In this document: positions 1-12,400 of the stretch, piece by piece
Layout of the letters: each line of letters starts with the position of its first letter
How positions within the stretch are numbered: position 1 is the stretch's first letter
NCBI GenBank assembly: GCA_015847255.1
Contig: JADLZK010011197.1
Location: 62,001-126,000, forward strand
Length of the DNA stretch: 64,000 nucleotides
Direction: 5' to 3'
From: Hyparrhenia diplandra
Taxonomy: Eukaryota > Streptophyta > Magnoliopsida > Poales > Poaceae
Notes under the pieces: generated by a model
Database searches by the model: none
The model's input: only the letters and a program-made list of their open reading frames with translations
What the model was told of the DNA's origin: nothing
Position numbers and translations under genes: made by a program

Positions 1-192
1 ATGATTAGAAAGTTCAAGAAATAATGAGCACCCTGCTTATAAATGTAATGGAACTAATAAAACATTCAACAAAGTTCGATTCAATTCATTCTCACATCAT
101 AGGTTGCAAAGATGGAGTTATTAATGTCTGCTATATGCTGTACCACTTTTGCCCTAGAAGTCAGCTTATTTAGAAGTTATTACTGTTTTCAG

Positions 193-321
193 GCACCCCA
201 TCAATTCTTCAACAACTGGTGTGGAGGTAGATACATTGGCAATTCACAGCAACACCCAGTCGGTAACTCATATTCATATGATGCGCACTCAGGCAGCAGC
301 AACTACCGTCAACATCCATAG
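193..321 (+). CDS. possible terminal exon of an upstream gene (partial)
   Basis: A polypyrimidine tract and AG at 191-192 precede a frame that stays open to a TAG at 319-321. The 42 or so residues are rich in Asn, Gln, Ser, Tyr and Gly, as in the low-complexity tails of some RNA-binding or transcription proteins. I do not recognise the family. The rest of the gene would lie before base 1. The composition is unusual for intergenic grass DNA, but the exon is short and the call rests only on the splice-like acceptor and the open frame, so it is weak. Confidence 0.28.
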   Translation, partial: APHQFFNNWCGGRYIGNSQQHPVGNSYSYDAHSGSSNYRQHP

Positions 322-1387
322 CACCTTCACATCCTTATGACATGATGTCTCGACAGAAAAGGAGGTGGAAAGAGAAGCCTAAAAATGAGTAGCTAGTGAG
401 TGTTTCATCGACATCGACTTCAAAAAGCGTCTACGGTATCTGCTCTCCTGACCCAGACAAACGTTTGGTCATCGGTGGTGCGTTTATCTTTTTATTTTTT
501 AATGTTTCTGATGATGCCAAGTCAGCTGGCAAAATCACCGACGCCACTGAGAAGTACGTTAAACAATGTTTGTACAGTGCAGGAGCTTGTGGTCGTACAT
601 AGGACTGGTCTTATTTGACATTGCGGTGGTGGCCCAATTCCACCACTACTACGTGGGCTGGTATATCGACATACAACACGTGAATGGGCTAACTCGGCTC
701 TGGCGTTGGATCAACTCTTTTCTTTTCTTTTTTTGAAACTGGATCCTGCTACTGGCCAAGCGGAGCTACACGCTCGTCCCCAACTACTCCATGGGTTTTG
801 ACGTTTTTTACTTTTGAAGATCATCTGTCTTATTCAAAATATTTATATAAATAATAAAATAAATTAATCAATATTTAAGTATTTTTATTGATAAAATATA
901 TCATAATAAAATAAATTATATTTGTAAAAAAAAATTTGAATAAGACGAATCATCAAAACAAGATGATACTGAGAATCTAGGGCGACAAACTCGGTGGACT
1001 AAGGGAGTAAGGGTTAATATATGGCTAATATATATGAATTTCTCTAAGACATTCGCAATGGTATAAGCTAGCTGTCTTTTTTAAATAGTGCTAACTTTTA
1101 GTATATACTCTCTCCATCTCCAAAGAATCAATTTCTAGACAAAAAAATTGTTTAAAAGAATCAATTTTTAGAGATGAGTCGTTCACCAATTCACATTAAT
1201 ATCTCTCGTAGTCTAGGATACATTTAACGTAACCTCTCTCTCCACTGCTCTTGGAGACTTCTCGGTAACTAGAGAGAACTATTAAAGTTCAGCAGTTTAA
1301 TAAGGAGCAATATGGTGCGAGCTATGCGACCTAAGGGAGGAGATGGTGGATCATATCATGTCTGAATGTAGCTTCACCCACCCAAGC
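322..1387. other. AT-rich intergenic DNA with a degenerate MITE
   Basis: I see no convincing gene here. From about 815 to 1010 there is a very AT-rich segment. An ATCTGTCTTATTCAAA-like motif lies on its left and a TTTGAATAAGACGA motif on its right, and it ends in GGGAGTA. This is the look of an eroded Stowaway/Mariner-type MITE. A second eroded TIR-like stretch lies near 1105-1185. The small open frames at 396-618 show no coding character that I can support. Confidence 0.4.
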
Positions 1388-1392
1388 CTTGT

Positions 1393-1976
1393 TGTCATGA
1401 CCCGGGAAATAGGGCCCGAAAGGACAGGTCCGCTGGGCCCAGAGAGCACGGGCGCCGCCCCCCAGGGCTCAAGCGCCGCGCCCCCCGCCGCCGTCTCCTC
1501 CTTTCCGCGGATTCTTCGGCAATTAATTCGGGAATAAAGGGAGAAAATATCTAGGATTATCTTTAGGCGTTTTTGGTGTGCAAGGGGATATCTCATCTAT
1601 AAGGAGACCCTTATTAGGAAATAAATAAATAGGATATCTTTGTAAAAGGTATTCCAATCTATAAGGAAACCTTTAGAGAGATTCTTGAGATACAAGTCCC
1701 ACTAGTCGGCTATAAAAGTAAAAGGGGTGTACATGTCTTTTCGGGCAACAAGCAAATAAAGAAATTTATCCCAATCTCCTGCTCCCTCTCCCCAGCGCGC
1801 CCCCTCCTTCCCTCGCTGCCGCACGCTAGGCAGGCGCCACCTGCGCCCCCCTCTCCAGCGCCGTCGCGCGCCCCCCCGGCGCGGCCCACGCCACCGCCCC
1901 TCGCCGCCGCCACCGACCACCTCTCCGTCGCCGTTTCGTGTCGGTTCCGGCCCTAATCTATTTGGGGTCGACGACA
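1393..1976 (+). mobile_element. solo LTR of an LTR retrotransposon (584 bp)
   Basis: The segment begins TGTCATGACCCGGG and ends TCGACGACA, so it has the TG...CA termini of an LTR. It is flanked by a perfect 5-bp direct repeat CTTGT at 1388-1392 and 1977-1981, the target-site duplication expected of LTR-element integrase. A TATA box (TATAAAAGTA, 1711-1720) inside fits an LTR promoter and gives the + orientation. No primer-binding site, gag-pol or second LTR follows, so this is a solo LTR left by LTR-LTR recombination. I cannot decide between the Gypsy and Copia superfamilies. The open frames at 1702-2073 on the minus strand are a by-product of its GC-rich half. Confidence 0.72.
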
Positions 1977-2446
1977 CTTGTGGTCCTCCATCGTTTGGGC
2001 GCCCGCAGAAGTAGCCAAAGTGGTTGAGCTCTGGTACTCCAGTCTGATGGTGCCTAAGGATGTGCTGAACCATCTACTACTCCTCTTAAGCTGGGAATTG
2101 TAAAAGAAGTGGTGTTTCAAGGAGCCTCCCCAAGCATCTCACAATTTAAGATTGCTTGCAATGTCTCCATTAAGAAGTGGGCCTCGAGAATACCCGGAGA
2201 AATGTCTTACTTGGTAGCCATCGAAGGAATTTAGTTCTTATGTAATCTACACCGTTCCCACTTTCTTCGTTGTAAAATTGTAACAATGTCACTTGTTCCA
2301 TCCACCGACATAGCCAGAATATGTGGAATATAGGCCAATAGAGATGAGTTTATCCCAGGAAGTTGCCCTTAAAAAACAATATCTTCTTTGTTAATCTATT
2401 CTAAATTTACTAAGAATTCATTTACGGACGGACAAAGTAGCGCATA

Positions 2447-2606
2447 CTCCCTCTGTCCCGTTATCAGAGTCGTTCTGGCACCGGTCGGAAGCGTCCAGGT
2501 TCAGACATTTATTCACGTATCTGGACACAGGCATCGTCTTCATTCAAAGAAACTTTACTGCACCTGAGTAAATGCTAGAAGGACGAATAAATGGGGACAG
2601 AGGGAG
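2447..2606. mobile_element. Stowaway-like MITE (160 bp)
   Basis: Terminal inverted repeats CTCCCTCTGTCCC (left) and GGGACAGAGGGAG (right) pair over 13 bases. The element is flanked by TA dinucleotides at 2445-2446 and 2607-2608, the target duplication of Tc1/Mariner-type MITEs. It lies about 550 bp upstream of the RABC start codon and encodes nothing. Confidence 0.75.
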
Positions 2607-3161
2607 TAGTCTGGACAGTGGATACCCTCGTGTAACACTTCCACGTAATCTTGAAATATGGGTATGAGTTATGATATTGAAACGTGTGTATGAGTCTAGG
2701 TTTTTATACCAACTAATTTTTATTTACTTTTATAAAATGTATGAAAGAAATGTTTCTAGTACACTGAATGATAGTGCCGGAGGGTCACGCACAAAGATAC
2801 ACCGCGTGTTTCGGCAATTCGGCGCCACGCCAGGACAAGCGCCGAAAGCGCGAGCGAGGCTGCGCGGCGCTCCGCTCCACGCTCGCCATGTGGCCGTGGC
2901 CGCTCGCCGCAGCCCGCCACGCACACCTCCCGGCCGTCAACCGTAGCTGAAAGGAGGAGTCCACCTGACGCCGCCTCGTCACCCCGTTTCGCTTTCGCGT
3001 TTCGTTTCGCCTTCCCCTCGCTCCCTTTATTCCTATTCCTATCGGCGCTCGGCCACCTTCCTTCCCGCACCAACCCACCCGCCCCCGCATCCGCATTCCC
3101 GGGGTGCCTCGCTTCGCTCTGCGCGCGATTCGATCCAGGCTTTGGTTGCTTGGAGGCAGGG

Positions 3162-6100
3162 ATGGCCTCGTCGCCCGCGAGCAGCTACGACTGCTCCTTC
3201 AAGGTCCTGCTCATCGGGGACTCGGCCGTCGGCAAGAGCAGCCTGCTCGTCAGCTTCGTCTCCGCCGCCCACATCGACGACGACATCGCGCCAACCATAG
3301 GTACGTGCGCATCCGCTCCTCCTATACGGCTGTACCCCGGTGGATCTCGCCGCTGCGTGACTCCTCTGCGAAGTGCGAACTGCCAAGCGTTGGCGGTTTC
3401 CTTCCTTGTCCGTCTCGGTTACGGAACACGACACGACAGAATAGATTGTTTTGTCCCAAGCGGAGAACTGAATGTTACTCCTACTACTGGCCCGCGTTGC
3501 TGTTAGTAGAGTATATACTGTAATAATGCCGTAACGTAATTATGTTCGTTGTCAAATGCTCTTGCAATTTTTGGGCGGGGTGAAGGATCACGGATCACCA
3601 CTCACACTGAAACGTGCCCAAGCGTTGGCTACTAGCAGAAACTAAGGCTAAGATACCTCTCTGGGTGCGTTGCATCTGCGCCCGTGTTTCCAATGATATC
3701 ATTGGAGGCAACTCTTCATGTCACAACCTGAAGCTCAAGGAACAAGCGCCTGATCCTTTATTAGAGGCTTGCAACCAGGAAATTCGAGAGAATTCTAGAA
3801 TTGAAGTTTAGGGAACCTCTGCTCTTACTGATTTGTGCAGCAATCATATTCACAGGTGCTACCAATATTTTTCTGTTCACTTGCTATTGATCAAAGCCTG
3901 AAATGCAGCCCTAAGCACTCACATACATGAGAACAATGAAAGTGACTATTTCAGAATGCTTCTCACAATGGATTAAATGTTTCCTATAGTTTCCAAAAGC
4001 AAGCATTGCGGAACACATGAGAGCATGTTTGATGTCATTTTGACTTCAAAATGCTTTTTGTAGTTGATAATGTGCAAACCTCCTAATCTTCACCCTGCAT
4101 AGAGGCCTATCACTTAAGGTTTATGATTATTGTTTCTAACAGCTTTTAACCTTCCACTATATTTTAATCTACCTTTTATTAAGATAATAGGTTAGCTTCC
4201 TTCTGTCCTAACTTTTTTTATCCTATCAATTCAAGCTGTAGTTACTCCTAAGTATCTAGTAAATAATCAATAATTCAACATAGTCAACGTACTTCAATAA
4301 ATGCTCTTTATAATGTATAGCTCAAACTACTGTGTTAGAAAAGCCCTTTCGATTCGATATGAAAATACAATTTTAGGCTTTAAAGTCATAGCAGCCCCTG
4401 ATCATTTTAATCTCAAAGAGGCACTTGAATTCTGGCAATCTGACACAATTATTACCTGTACTTTATCAACCAAATACCTACTTTTCTGAGTTTAACTTTT
4501 TTTCACTCCTTTTGATAGGGGTGGATTTTAAAATCAAATTCCTTAGTGTGGGCGGGAAGAAACTGAAACTGACAATATGGGACACTGGTAAGTTTTTTTC
4601 CTGTTTCTGTTAATGGTCCTAACATGTTTGTTAGTTGCTGCCTTGTGCAACAGGGGCAACTGTTTCATTATTCAAGTGCTCTGTAAAATTTATTTTGCAC
4701 TATTTTGCAGCTGGCCAGGAGAGGTTCAGAACAATTACCAGCTCTTACTACAGGGGTGCACATGGCATTATTCTAGGTAACTTGATTTCTTTCAAGTATG
4801 ACAGTTTATTATGGATTAAGAAGCTTCAACCATTTATATTTTTTTACCTTAAGTTTTAAGTATTTTTATGCCCATTTTCAAGCCAATGGTATTCTCTGTT
4901 GAGATCAGGCCGTGTCATAAAATGCTAATCAGTTTACCTTTTGAATTGTGTTCATGCTCCAATCTGGTGAAACTTTTATGGTCATTTGAACTGTTTTTAT
5001 ACATACATGTAACTGACGAGCTATCAAATTTCAAGATAACCCCTCAAAGCATGTTGCTATCTAGGATCTTGCTGTGCCATTTCATTTGTTTTAAACACCT
5101 CAATTTACTCGATCCTTGTTGTCTGAACTTCTGAAGATTACCCACTGTATTGGTGCATCCTTTCTAGTATAGTGAATCAGTGATAGCTTAATAGTGATGC
5201 TCTCTCTGGATAGCTATAATAACTTGTAAATAGGACCATAAAAACTTGTAAATATCCCATTTCTAATGTTGATTCATGTAAAGTATTTTTTTGATAAAGT
5301 ATTGTAAACTTTCCTATGTCTTCGCCAGATTATTAAATAATCCTCACGTCTTGGTGGTGCCTCACTTCGTTAATGTGTCAGCTAAACATTTGGCAGTTTT
5401 GTTGCAAGTGGTAGTCTGGGGTTTACATTTGGTATCCGCGAGGTCATCGCCTAAGCTTCTCACTTGAATCAAGTAGATTAGCCTTGGGGTAGCTACCTGG
5501 TCAAATTTACATATCTTCTGTCTGCTCCCTCACTTTATTTCTCTAGTTCTTGGTAAACTAAACTCATGTATTTCCATTATTAAGGATAATGGAAATGGGT
5601 GTGAGCTCCATCTTAGGAAGAAAAAAAAAAAATTTTTTTGTATTTGGGAACTGAATATGTGGTTAATTTTTAGATTAATGATGAATGCAATGTTAAGAAT
5701 ATTATCAATAAAATTTGAAGGAAGCTTTTTAGTGTGTATGATCCTCATAATCATCATTCATTACTGTGATTCAGAAAATGTTGCAGGGTGACTTAAAAGA
5801 ATATTAACTTGGTAATGTCTTGTTCTGATAGTTTATGACGTTACAAAAAGGGAGAGTTTCACAAATTTGGCTGATGTGTGGACCAAGGAAATAGAGTTAC
5901 ACTCAACAAATAAGGAATGCGTCAAAATGCTTGTTGGAAATAAAGTGGACAAGGTATATTATTTCTTTTCTTAAGTCAAATTCTTTTTACTTGAACACTG
6001 TTCCATTTCTGTATTTACGCTTCCTTACCAAAGTGAAAATATTTTATTATTCTATATATCACATTTTTTGAAAGGAATTATTCTATATATCACATTTATC

Positions 6101-8286
6101 ATTTATGATCTGCTGCATGAATCACTTGAGCCTGATAGGTAATATTTGTTGACTGTTGTAACGAATTGTTGGAAGTTGTAGATTATTTTTCAAGAATAAA
6201 TATACCAGATGAAACAACTGCACATAGCCCTGTGGGTTTGATGATTTTTATCTTGTATAGGATGAGGACAGAATGGTGACAAAAGAAGAAGGCCTTGCAT
6301 TTGCACAAGAATGTGGATGTCTCTTTGTCGAGAGTAGTGCTAAAACAAGAGAAAACGTGGAGAAATGTTTTGAAGAGCTTGCGTTAAAGGTATATCTGCA
6401 CAAACCACAACGATACTTAATATCCAAAGCTCATCTCTTTACCCTTCCTCCCATTCAAAACACCTTCGAATAGCTCTAGAAAATTAGATTGTAAAGTTAT
6501 GAATCAATTATGTGCAATAGCATTGGTGAAGTTAAAGCTTACTATTTCTAATGTTTTGAGTAGCAGCCTGGCTTATCAGATACTGACATGCTACCTATTG
6601 ATCCTATACTCCTGTTTTGAGTAGCAGCCTTCTGGGTTCTGGCATGCTGCCTATCGATCCTATTGTTTTTTTTTTTTTTTTGAGGGATTCAGTGGGGAAA
6701 ATTCCCCACTTGTTTTTTCATTAAATAAAGTAAGGTTCAATACAAGAGCATGAGGAGTGCTAAAAGAAAATTTTGGAGCACCACCGGCTCAAAGGAAAAA
6801 AGAAAATACATTATGGGATATTCTCCAACCAAGATTTTGAAGGACCTGCAAGTCCTGATTTGGCTTTGATACAAATACGCCTCTAGTGATTTAGGTACAT
6901 ACGTTTCTGTTGTCAAATATTCTTTCCAAAGTTGCGTGATTTCTAAATTTTCGTTCCTTGTGACATTTGCCGTATATGCTCATTGCATAATTGCGGTATT
7001 TGCAGAGACTGGTTATCCATTCCTTTGTCATTTAAAAGCATGGCGACCTTAGGTGCCCCAAGCTTGCACAGGACATACTCCCTCCATCCCAAAATAGCTG
7101 CACATCTCTCTTCTTGAGAAGTTAAAAATTTTGTAAGTTTGACTAATTTTATAGAAAACAGTATCATCATTCTTATCCCTAAGTAAGTTATTAAGAAAAT
7201 ATATGTCATGAATAATATATTGATACTTACTAATATAATACATATTAGTACTTTTGTTATATATTTGATCAAACTTTTAAAAACTTTGACTCAAAAAGCG
7301 ATCTGCAATTATTTTGGGATGTAGGGAGTAGGTCAGTTTTTGAGTATTTAAGTTCTAACTCCTATGCTTGATATCTCCAAGTCTGCATAATTAATGTAGG
7401 TCCATTTTAAATTAACAGTAAGTCCAGTCATCTGTATTGATGTATACAAATTAATATGTTTAAAACTTTTCTTTTTGTCTTCTCCACCTTGTTTTCTAGG
7501 GGAAAAAAAATCCATTTCTCAGTTTCTTTGAAATCTCTCAGAGCTTGCTCATTTATTTATTAGTTATGTATCAAATGTTTCTCACCTGCTGAGGTTCTAG
7601 CAGCCTATTTGTGCACTACTTATGTCAGCGCTGGGCAGCACTGTTTCACCAACAAGGACCATACTTAAGGAACCTGCCAGATGATTTGCTATTATTGTTT
7701 CTTGTGGGTGCTAGTGCCAGTAAACCTTTCACATGATTGCTGGTGCTTTGCTTATGCCTTCAGCTACACAGAGTACCATTTGCATATTAAAAATGTGGGT
7801 CATGCTGCATAGACACATGGGTGGGTGCATGAGCTATAGCTTTGAAGCATGGAGATGCATTGCTTTATGCCCACAGCATTGTTTGAGAGAACCCACAGAT
7901 TCGTTGCAGTGGTTAACAAGGTTCTTCTGTGCTATGCACACTGGAAAACAGCTCCAATACGTGAATAGAGTTATATGCTAAACTCATTTAGCTCCTCAAC
8001 ATATTGCCTTCTCATCAGAAGTCATTAGTTTATTCAATTTTATTACAACCTTATTAGCAGCTTAAATGTCAGATTAGCATTTGGTGACAACATATTTGCA
8101 CATCTTACTTGGTGGTTGAAATAGTCACTGTTATGTTTTTGTTATACAACAATTGTAAATTCTTGTCCTGGTGTTCAGATTCTCGAGGTTCCCAGTCTCT
8201 TGGAGGAAGGTTCTTCAGTTGTTAAGAGGAACACTCTGAAACAGAAGCAGGAGAATGCAAACCAAAGTGGAGGATGCTGTCAGTAG
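3162..8286 (+). CDS. RABC: RABC-type (Rab18-like) small GTPase
   Basis: This gene encodes a Rab-family GTPase that should cycle between GDP and GTP forms on endomembranes. Exons: 3162-3300, 4519-4587, 4711-4776, 5832-5953, 6261-6389, 8179-8286. They sum to 633 nt (210 aa) with every splice phase consistent. Visible motifs in order are the P-loop GDSAVGKS (about residues 20-27), the switch I threonine in APTIG, WDTAGQE of switch II, the base-binding GNKVDK, the SSAK loop, and a C-terminal CCQ for geranylgeranylation. The short insert LSVGGKKLKLTIWDT and the Cys-Cys-Gln end match plant RABC (Rab18) proteins. I chose the ATG at 3162 because it gives the family's usual N terminus; an upstream in-frame TTG at 3150 is not needed. 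In animals and plants Rab18 relatives act at the ER and related membranes; that role here is inferred. The gene is intact. Its last intron carries a Stowaway MITE and its 3' region a 215-bp tandem duplication. Confidence 0.95.
6554..6665. repeat. imperfect tandem repeat in RABC intron 5
   Basis: The 17-mer GTTTTGAGTAGCAGCCT occurs at 6554 and again at 6614. It is followed in both copies by related text ending in a GATCCTAT motif. The period is 60 bp with two diverged copies. A poly(T) tract at about 6664-6681 follows, starting a short retroposon-like remnant that runs to about 6850. Confidence 0.65.
7078..7328. mobile_element. Stowaway MITE (251 bp) in RABC intron 5
   Basis: Left end CTCCCTCCATCCCAAAATA and right end TATTTTGGGATGTAGGGAG are the terminal inverted repeats typical of grass Stowaway elements. 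TA target duplications flank them at 7076-7077 and 7329-7330. The interior is AT-rich and non-coding. It sits in the long fifth intron of RABC and breaks no exon. Confidence 0.88.
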
Positions 8287-8361
8287 ATCGGCCAGTTCTT
8301 GTTGCAAGCCAGTCGAGGTATGAAAAGGTTTAGGTGTCCTTGTAAGTTGTATGGAGATGTA

Positions 8362-8785
8362 GATGAGTTGTATCTAAATGCTCAGCGGCACAGCCAATGC
8401 AAGTGATGGGAGAACTAACCACTTGAGGTTTTGGTGTGAATTGGTCTGTACAGAAGAAAATCCTTTTCTTTTCTTTTTTTCTGTTTCCTGACGCAGCAAT
8501 TTGGTTTGCTGCTTGTAACGAGATCCAGTCAGCTGATCACTTCATTGATTGTATTTGTGGAAGTGTGTAGCTGGTAGATGAGTTGTATCTAAATGCTCAG
8601 CGGTTCTGCCAATGCGAGTGAAGGGAGAATTAACCAGTTGAGGTTTTGGTGTGAATTGATCTGTACAGAAGAAAAGTTTATTTATTTTTTGTGTTTCCTG
8701 ACGTGGCAATTTGGTTTGCTGCTTGTAACGATATCCGGTCAGTTGATCACTTATGATTGTATGTGTGGAAGTGTATAGCTGATAC
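8362..8785. repeat. 215-bp tandem duplication in the RABC 3' region
   Basis: The block starting GATGAGTTGTATCTAAATGC at 8362 is repeated from 8577, directly abutting, with period 215. Both copies keep the same order of sub-motifs (TGAGGTTTTGGTGTGAATTG, TGTACAGAAGAAAA, TTTCCTGACG, TTTGGTTTGCTGCTTGTAACG) with scattered substitutions and a few short indels. The array begins 76 bp after the RABC stop codon, so it probably lies in the 3' UTR or just downstream. It may duplicate any 3'-end processing or stability signal. Confidence 0.93.
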
Positions 8786-9095
8786 ATCATTAAGGGCTTG
8801 AAGTCCCGCAGTCATGTGAATTATATGTCAATCTGGCTGGTCCGCAACCCCTCATTCTGAATGTACAGTCGGTTCTTGTCTCAGCTGGACGGCCCTGGAC
8901 TGAGTTTTGAGAGGTACCATTGTCTGTGGTGATTATTATATTTAAACTGGAGCATTGGTTACAACTCTTCTAGTATGCAAATGGTACTCTTTTAGTACCA
9001 TTCTTTTCATGCCTTAGCACAGACAACATTTCGACATTATTTTCATTTAGAGGACTATCTTTTATGTTTGAATGGTATCCTACTGTACGACACAG

Positions 9096-9460
9096 TGGTT
9101 GACAGAGCTGGATCACATGCTTTCTCAGGCTCTCCCTTCACTGAAAGAGGATTCCTTTCCAGGATCACTTGTCTCCATGATTCAGGATAGAGATCCTCGA
9201 CTCGAAGCTACAGCAGCTTTGTCTCTGGTATGTGCTATCAATCATCCAGATTTCATGTTCACATCATTTCAACTGTGCAGATACTCACAGCTAACATATG
9301 TTCTCGTGAGCAACCAACAGGACAGGGCATGATGGGCACTCAAACAAATGCATGTGACACAAACGATGCATGCATCAACCATTACCACTTCAAAATTTTC
9401 CTTTTGCACGGACGAGCCGTGGAAAAGGACAACCCCGTATCCTTCACCGAATCAAGTTGA
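9096..9460 (+). CDS. orphan exon pair, unrecognised (possible gene fragment)
   Basis: Two open blocks with good splice borders lie downstream of RABC. The first, 9096-9227, has acceptor CACAG and donor GTATGT and encodes 44 residues with an amphipathic, repeat-protein-like look (it contains ELDHMLSQALPSL and RDPRLEATAALSL). The second, 9281-9460, has acceptor GTGCAG, the same phase, and ends in TGA at 9458-9460. I see no upstream exon with a start codon. I do not recognise the product. It could be the degraded 3' end of a translocated gene, or chance. The splice borders are the main reason to list it. Confidence 0.27.
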
Positions 9461-12400
9461 TCCTCACCTTCACATCGATTATGATTTATGAATACACCAG
9501 TGGATGAGTGTGTGGGGCTGAAGAAACAAAATTCAACACCCTGAGATCATTCACTTATTTTTCAGGCAAGAAACCCATTGGACGCGTAATCACAATCACT
9601 AGCCACTGTGCAGGAAAAAGGAGACCCCGTGGCCGGCCTTATTACGTTCTCTGAAGAATTGACTTAAAATCAACTGGACCCGTGCAAACATGGATGGGCA
9701 AGAGGAGTGCTAGTAAGAGGAGTGATGTCGTCGTGATGCGTGACCTGTTCCTGTTGCTGAAATCACTTCTTCAAGGCCAAAACCCAAAAGTAACGTCGCC
9801 ACAAAACCGCTTTCTGTTCGCAAATGCGCTAGTCTGCACTTCAGCCAAAACTGAAGGGACAGAAAAGGTCCAAGCAGAGACGCGCCCAAACAGCCGCCCC
9901 CGTCCCGACGTCCGTCCCCGTGTCCTGCCTGATCAAGTCCCGGCGTCCCCGTATCCTGTCAGGTCAATCAGGGCGTGGCTAGCGGCTAGCGCCCAAGTTG
10001 CCGCGCACGCGAAAAAAGGTCGATCAGAAGTCATCCGCACACGGGCGGACAGGCCAGAACAGCAGTGAGCTGGACGACGCATTGCGCGCTGTCGCGTCCC
10101 CCGTTCCACAAGAGGTTCAGGTTCACCGAGGGGAATGGCTGTCCACGATCCGGCGAGGAGAGGCCGCGGGGTGGAGAGAGCGGTGAGAGAGAGAGAGAGA
10201 ACGCGCACGCGCACGAGGGCGAACCGGTAGCGGTAAATACATATTTTTCGGCATGTCGGCCCTCCGCCGGCCGACAGTACCTATCGGCAACCGCGGGGCG
10301 ATATGTCTGGCGATGGGGTCCACGCTTGCTTGGACACCGATCTGGAGTGTCGCGGCAGGGAATCATGCAGTGGGTGGGCCTGTAGCCACGCTGGTGGCCC
10401 GCCCATAATTCTGTGGTCGGGGTCCGCTGGTCCAGCTGCGGCACGCTAGCACGGTCGTCTCCGAATTCGGGGTAGAGGGGCATGCATGGCATCGGCCTCG
10501 GCCTTGTGGTGAAGAGAAGACAGTCACACCCGGCATGCAGACTGACTAGGACTACTGACATCTTGACGTGGCGGATTAATTTGCAACAGTGGCTTGTCCA
10601 ACATGGGAATTGAGCATGTAGTCCTGTAATAAGCTGTTGACAGTAATCGATATATATTAGAACTCTATATTATACTTGCATTGGGAGCTATGAAAGTAAT
10701 CGATATATTGCATTTGTGAGTATTATTTTCACACTAGGTAGGTGGTCGCCTAAAAAAATGTTGGAGGAAACAAGCAAGCGGCCCATAAACAGTGGCGATC
10801 CATCATCTATGTGAATTCCGTGGCATCCACCTCCAGCATTATGATTCATTCGTTAGATACATATATGGATCGAGATCGTCTCTGGTTGTTCTCTTCCGAC
10901 GCCACACACATAATATCTTTATATCCTGATAAAAACAGATCAAGGAGACTGAAATTGAATGCAAGACAAGAACACTGCCTGACTGATCCAACATTGTGTG
11001 CTAGGCTTGTATTGTTGCCAGCCAATCCAAGATAAGCTCGGTAGCCGAGTTCCTCTTTGTCAGTTGCGTGGCCGGCCGTTGCGTGGGAGCAAATCACAGC
11101 CAGCGCCACACGAGAGCGACCTGTGTGGCCGAGACCGGGGCGGAGGCACTCGTTTCCTCTACTGCTCTCCTGGGCGCGGTCTAGCTATTATTTTCACACT
11201 AATTCAAATGATCGCCCAAAAAAATTGCTGGCCTACTTGTGATGCGTGATCGCGCATCCTAATCAACCTCATTTGCCAAAAATCACATCCCATAATAGTA
11301 TCCGGAAAGCAAAGTCTGGAAGAGTCGAGAACTTAAGCAAAAGGGATGTACCCAACACGACCGATCGATCGATTCGATCGCGTCTCAATCGAGTGGTAAG
11401 GTAGCCCAGGCGAGGACGGCTTGAGACGAAGAGATAATAACGCAGACAGCGACTTGCCAGGTGGTGTGGTCCAATTACAAAGGGTATAGCCTTTTCTTCC
11501 ATCCATCGAATAATTCGGTGACAAGCTACAAGGGATCATTCTGCTCGAGATTCCAAACAAAGTTGATCAGGCTGGCTTGATTTCGCGTGTCCCAAACTCC
11601 CAAATCTGAATTGTGTGGACGCACAAGACGTGCTTCGAGATAGACAAGAGAACGAGACAGGATTATTACTAGCTTTCTGCATCTACTCGATCATCAGTGG
11701 TCCTTAACTATTACAGTATCTGGGGCCTCATCAGCAGTAAGAGTAGAATGTTGAGCGTGCTAATTTTGTTCACCCAGGAGGTATACCACAAAGAGGATGA
11801 ACAGGGTTGACTTGAATTCCTAATCCACATGCTGACACGCTCGTGTCATATATTTTTATTCAGGGAATAAACCAAACGCTGGTTAGGAGATTCGGATTAT
11901 CGGATTAATACAAAGGAGGATATAGAAGAAGATAAGAGAAGGTGTACTGTACGATCGCCGATCGGCGATGTGCAGTGCGTTATCTGTGCTTGTCTGTCTC
12001 GGAGTTAGTGGTGGGCCTGCCGTCTGCCGGCCGGGCGTCAAGCTGGCAGAAGAGTCCGGACGCATCCCCGGCGCCGCGCGCGCACAGTGCCAGTGTACCC
12101 TGCCTTTGTAGGACCCCGCCCGAAAGGCATATTCCGCGGACGAGAGCTGCGTCAAATCCACAAATCCACCGTCGTCATTCTGTTGGAGTAGTTGCTTGGC
12201 TTGCTGCTGATTGAACTAGTAGTTTAATCTCCTAGTTTCATCAGTAGCTTGCAACCACCAACACTGGATACACTAGGGAGTGCACGCTACTGCTACATGT
12301 AGCATAAACATGGCTCTGCACCATAGCATCGACCGTGAAGAGCATCTGTTACTGTTTTTTTTTTTTTTGCCTTTCCGGATTGACCGGATCATAATTCATA

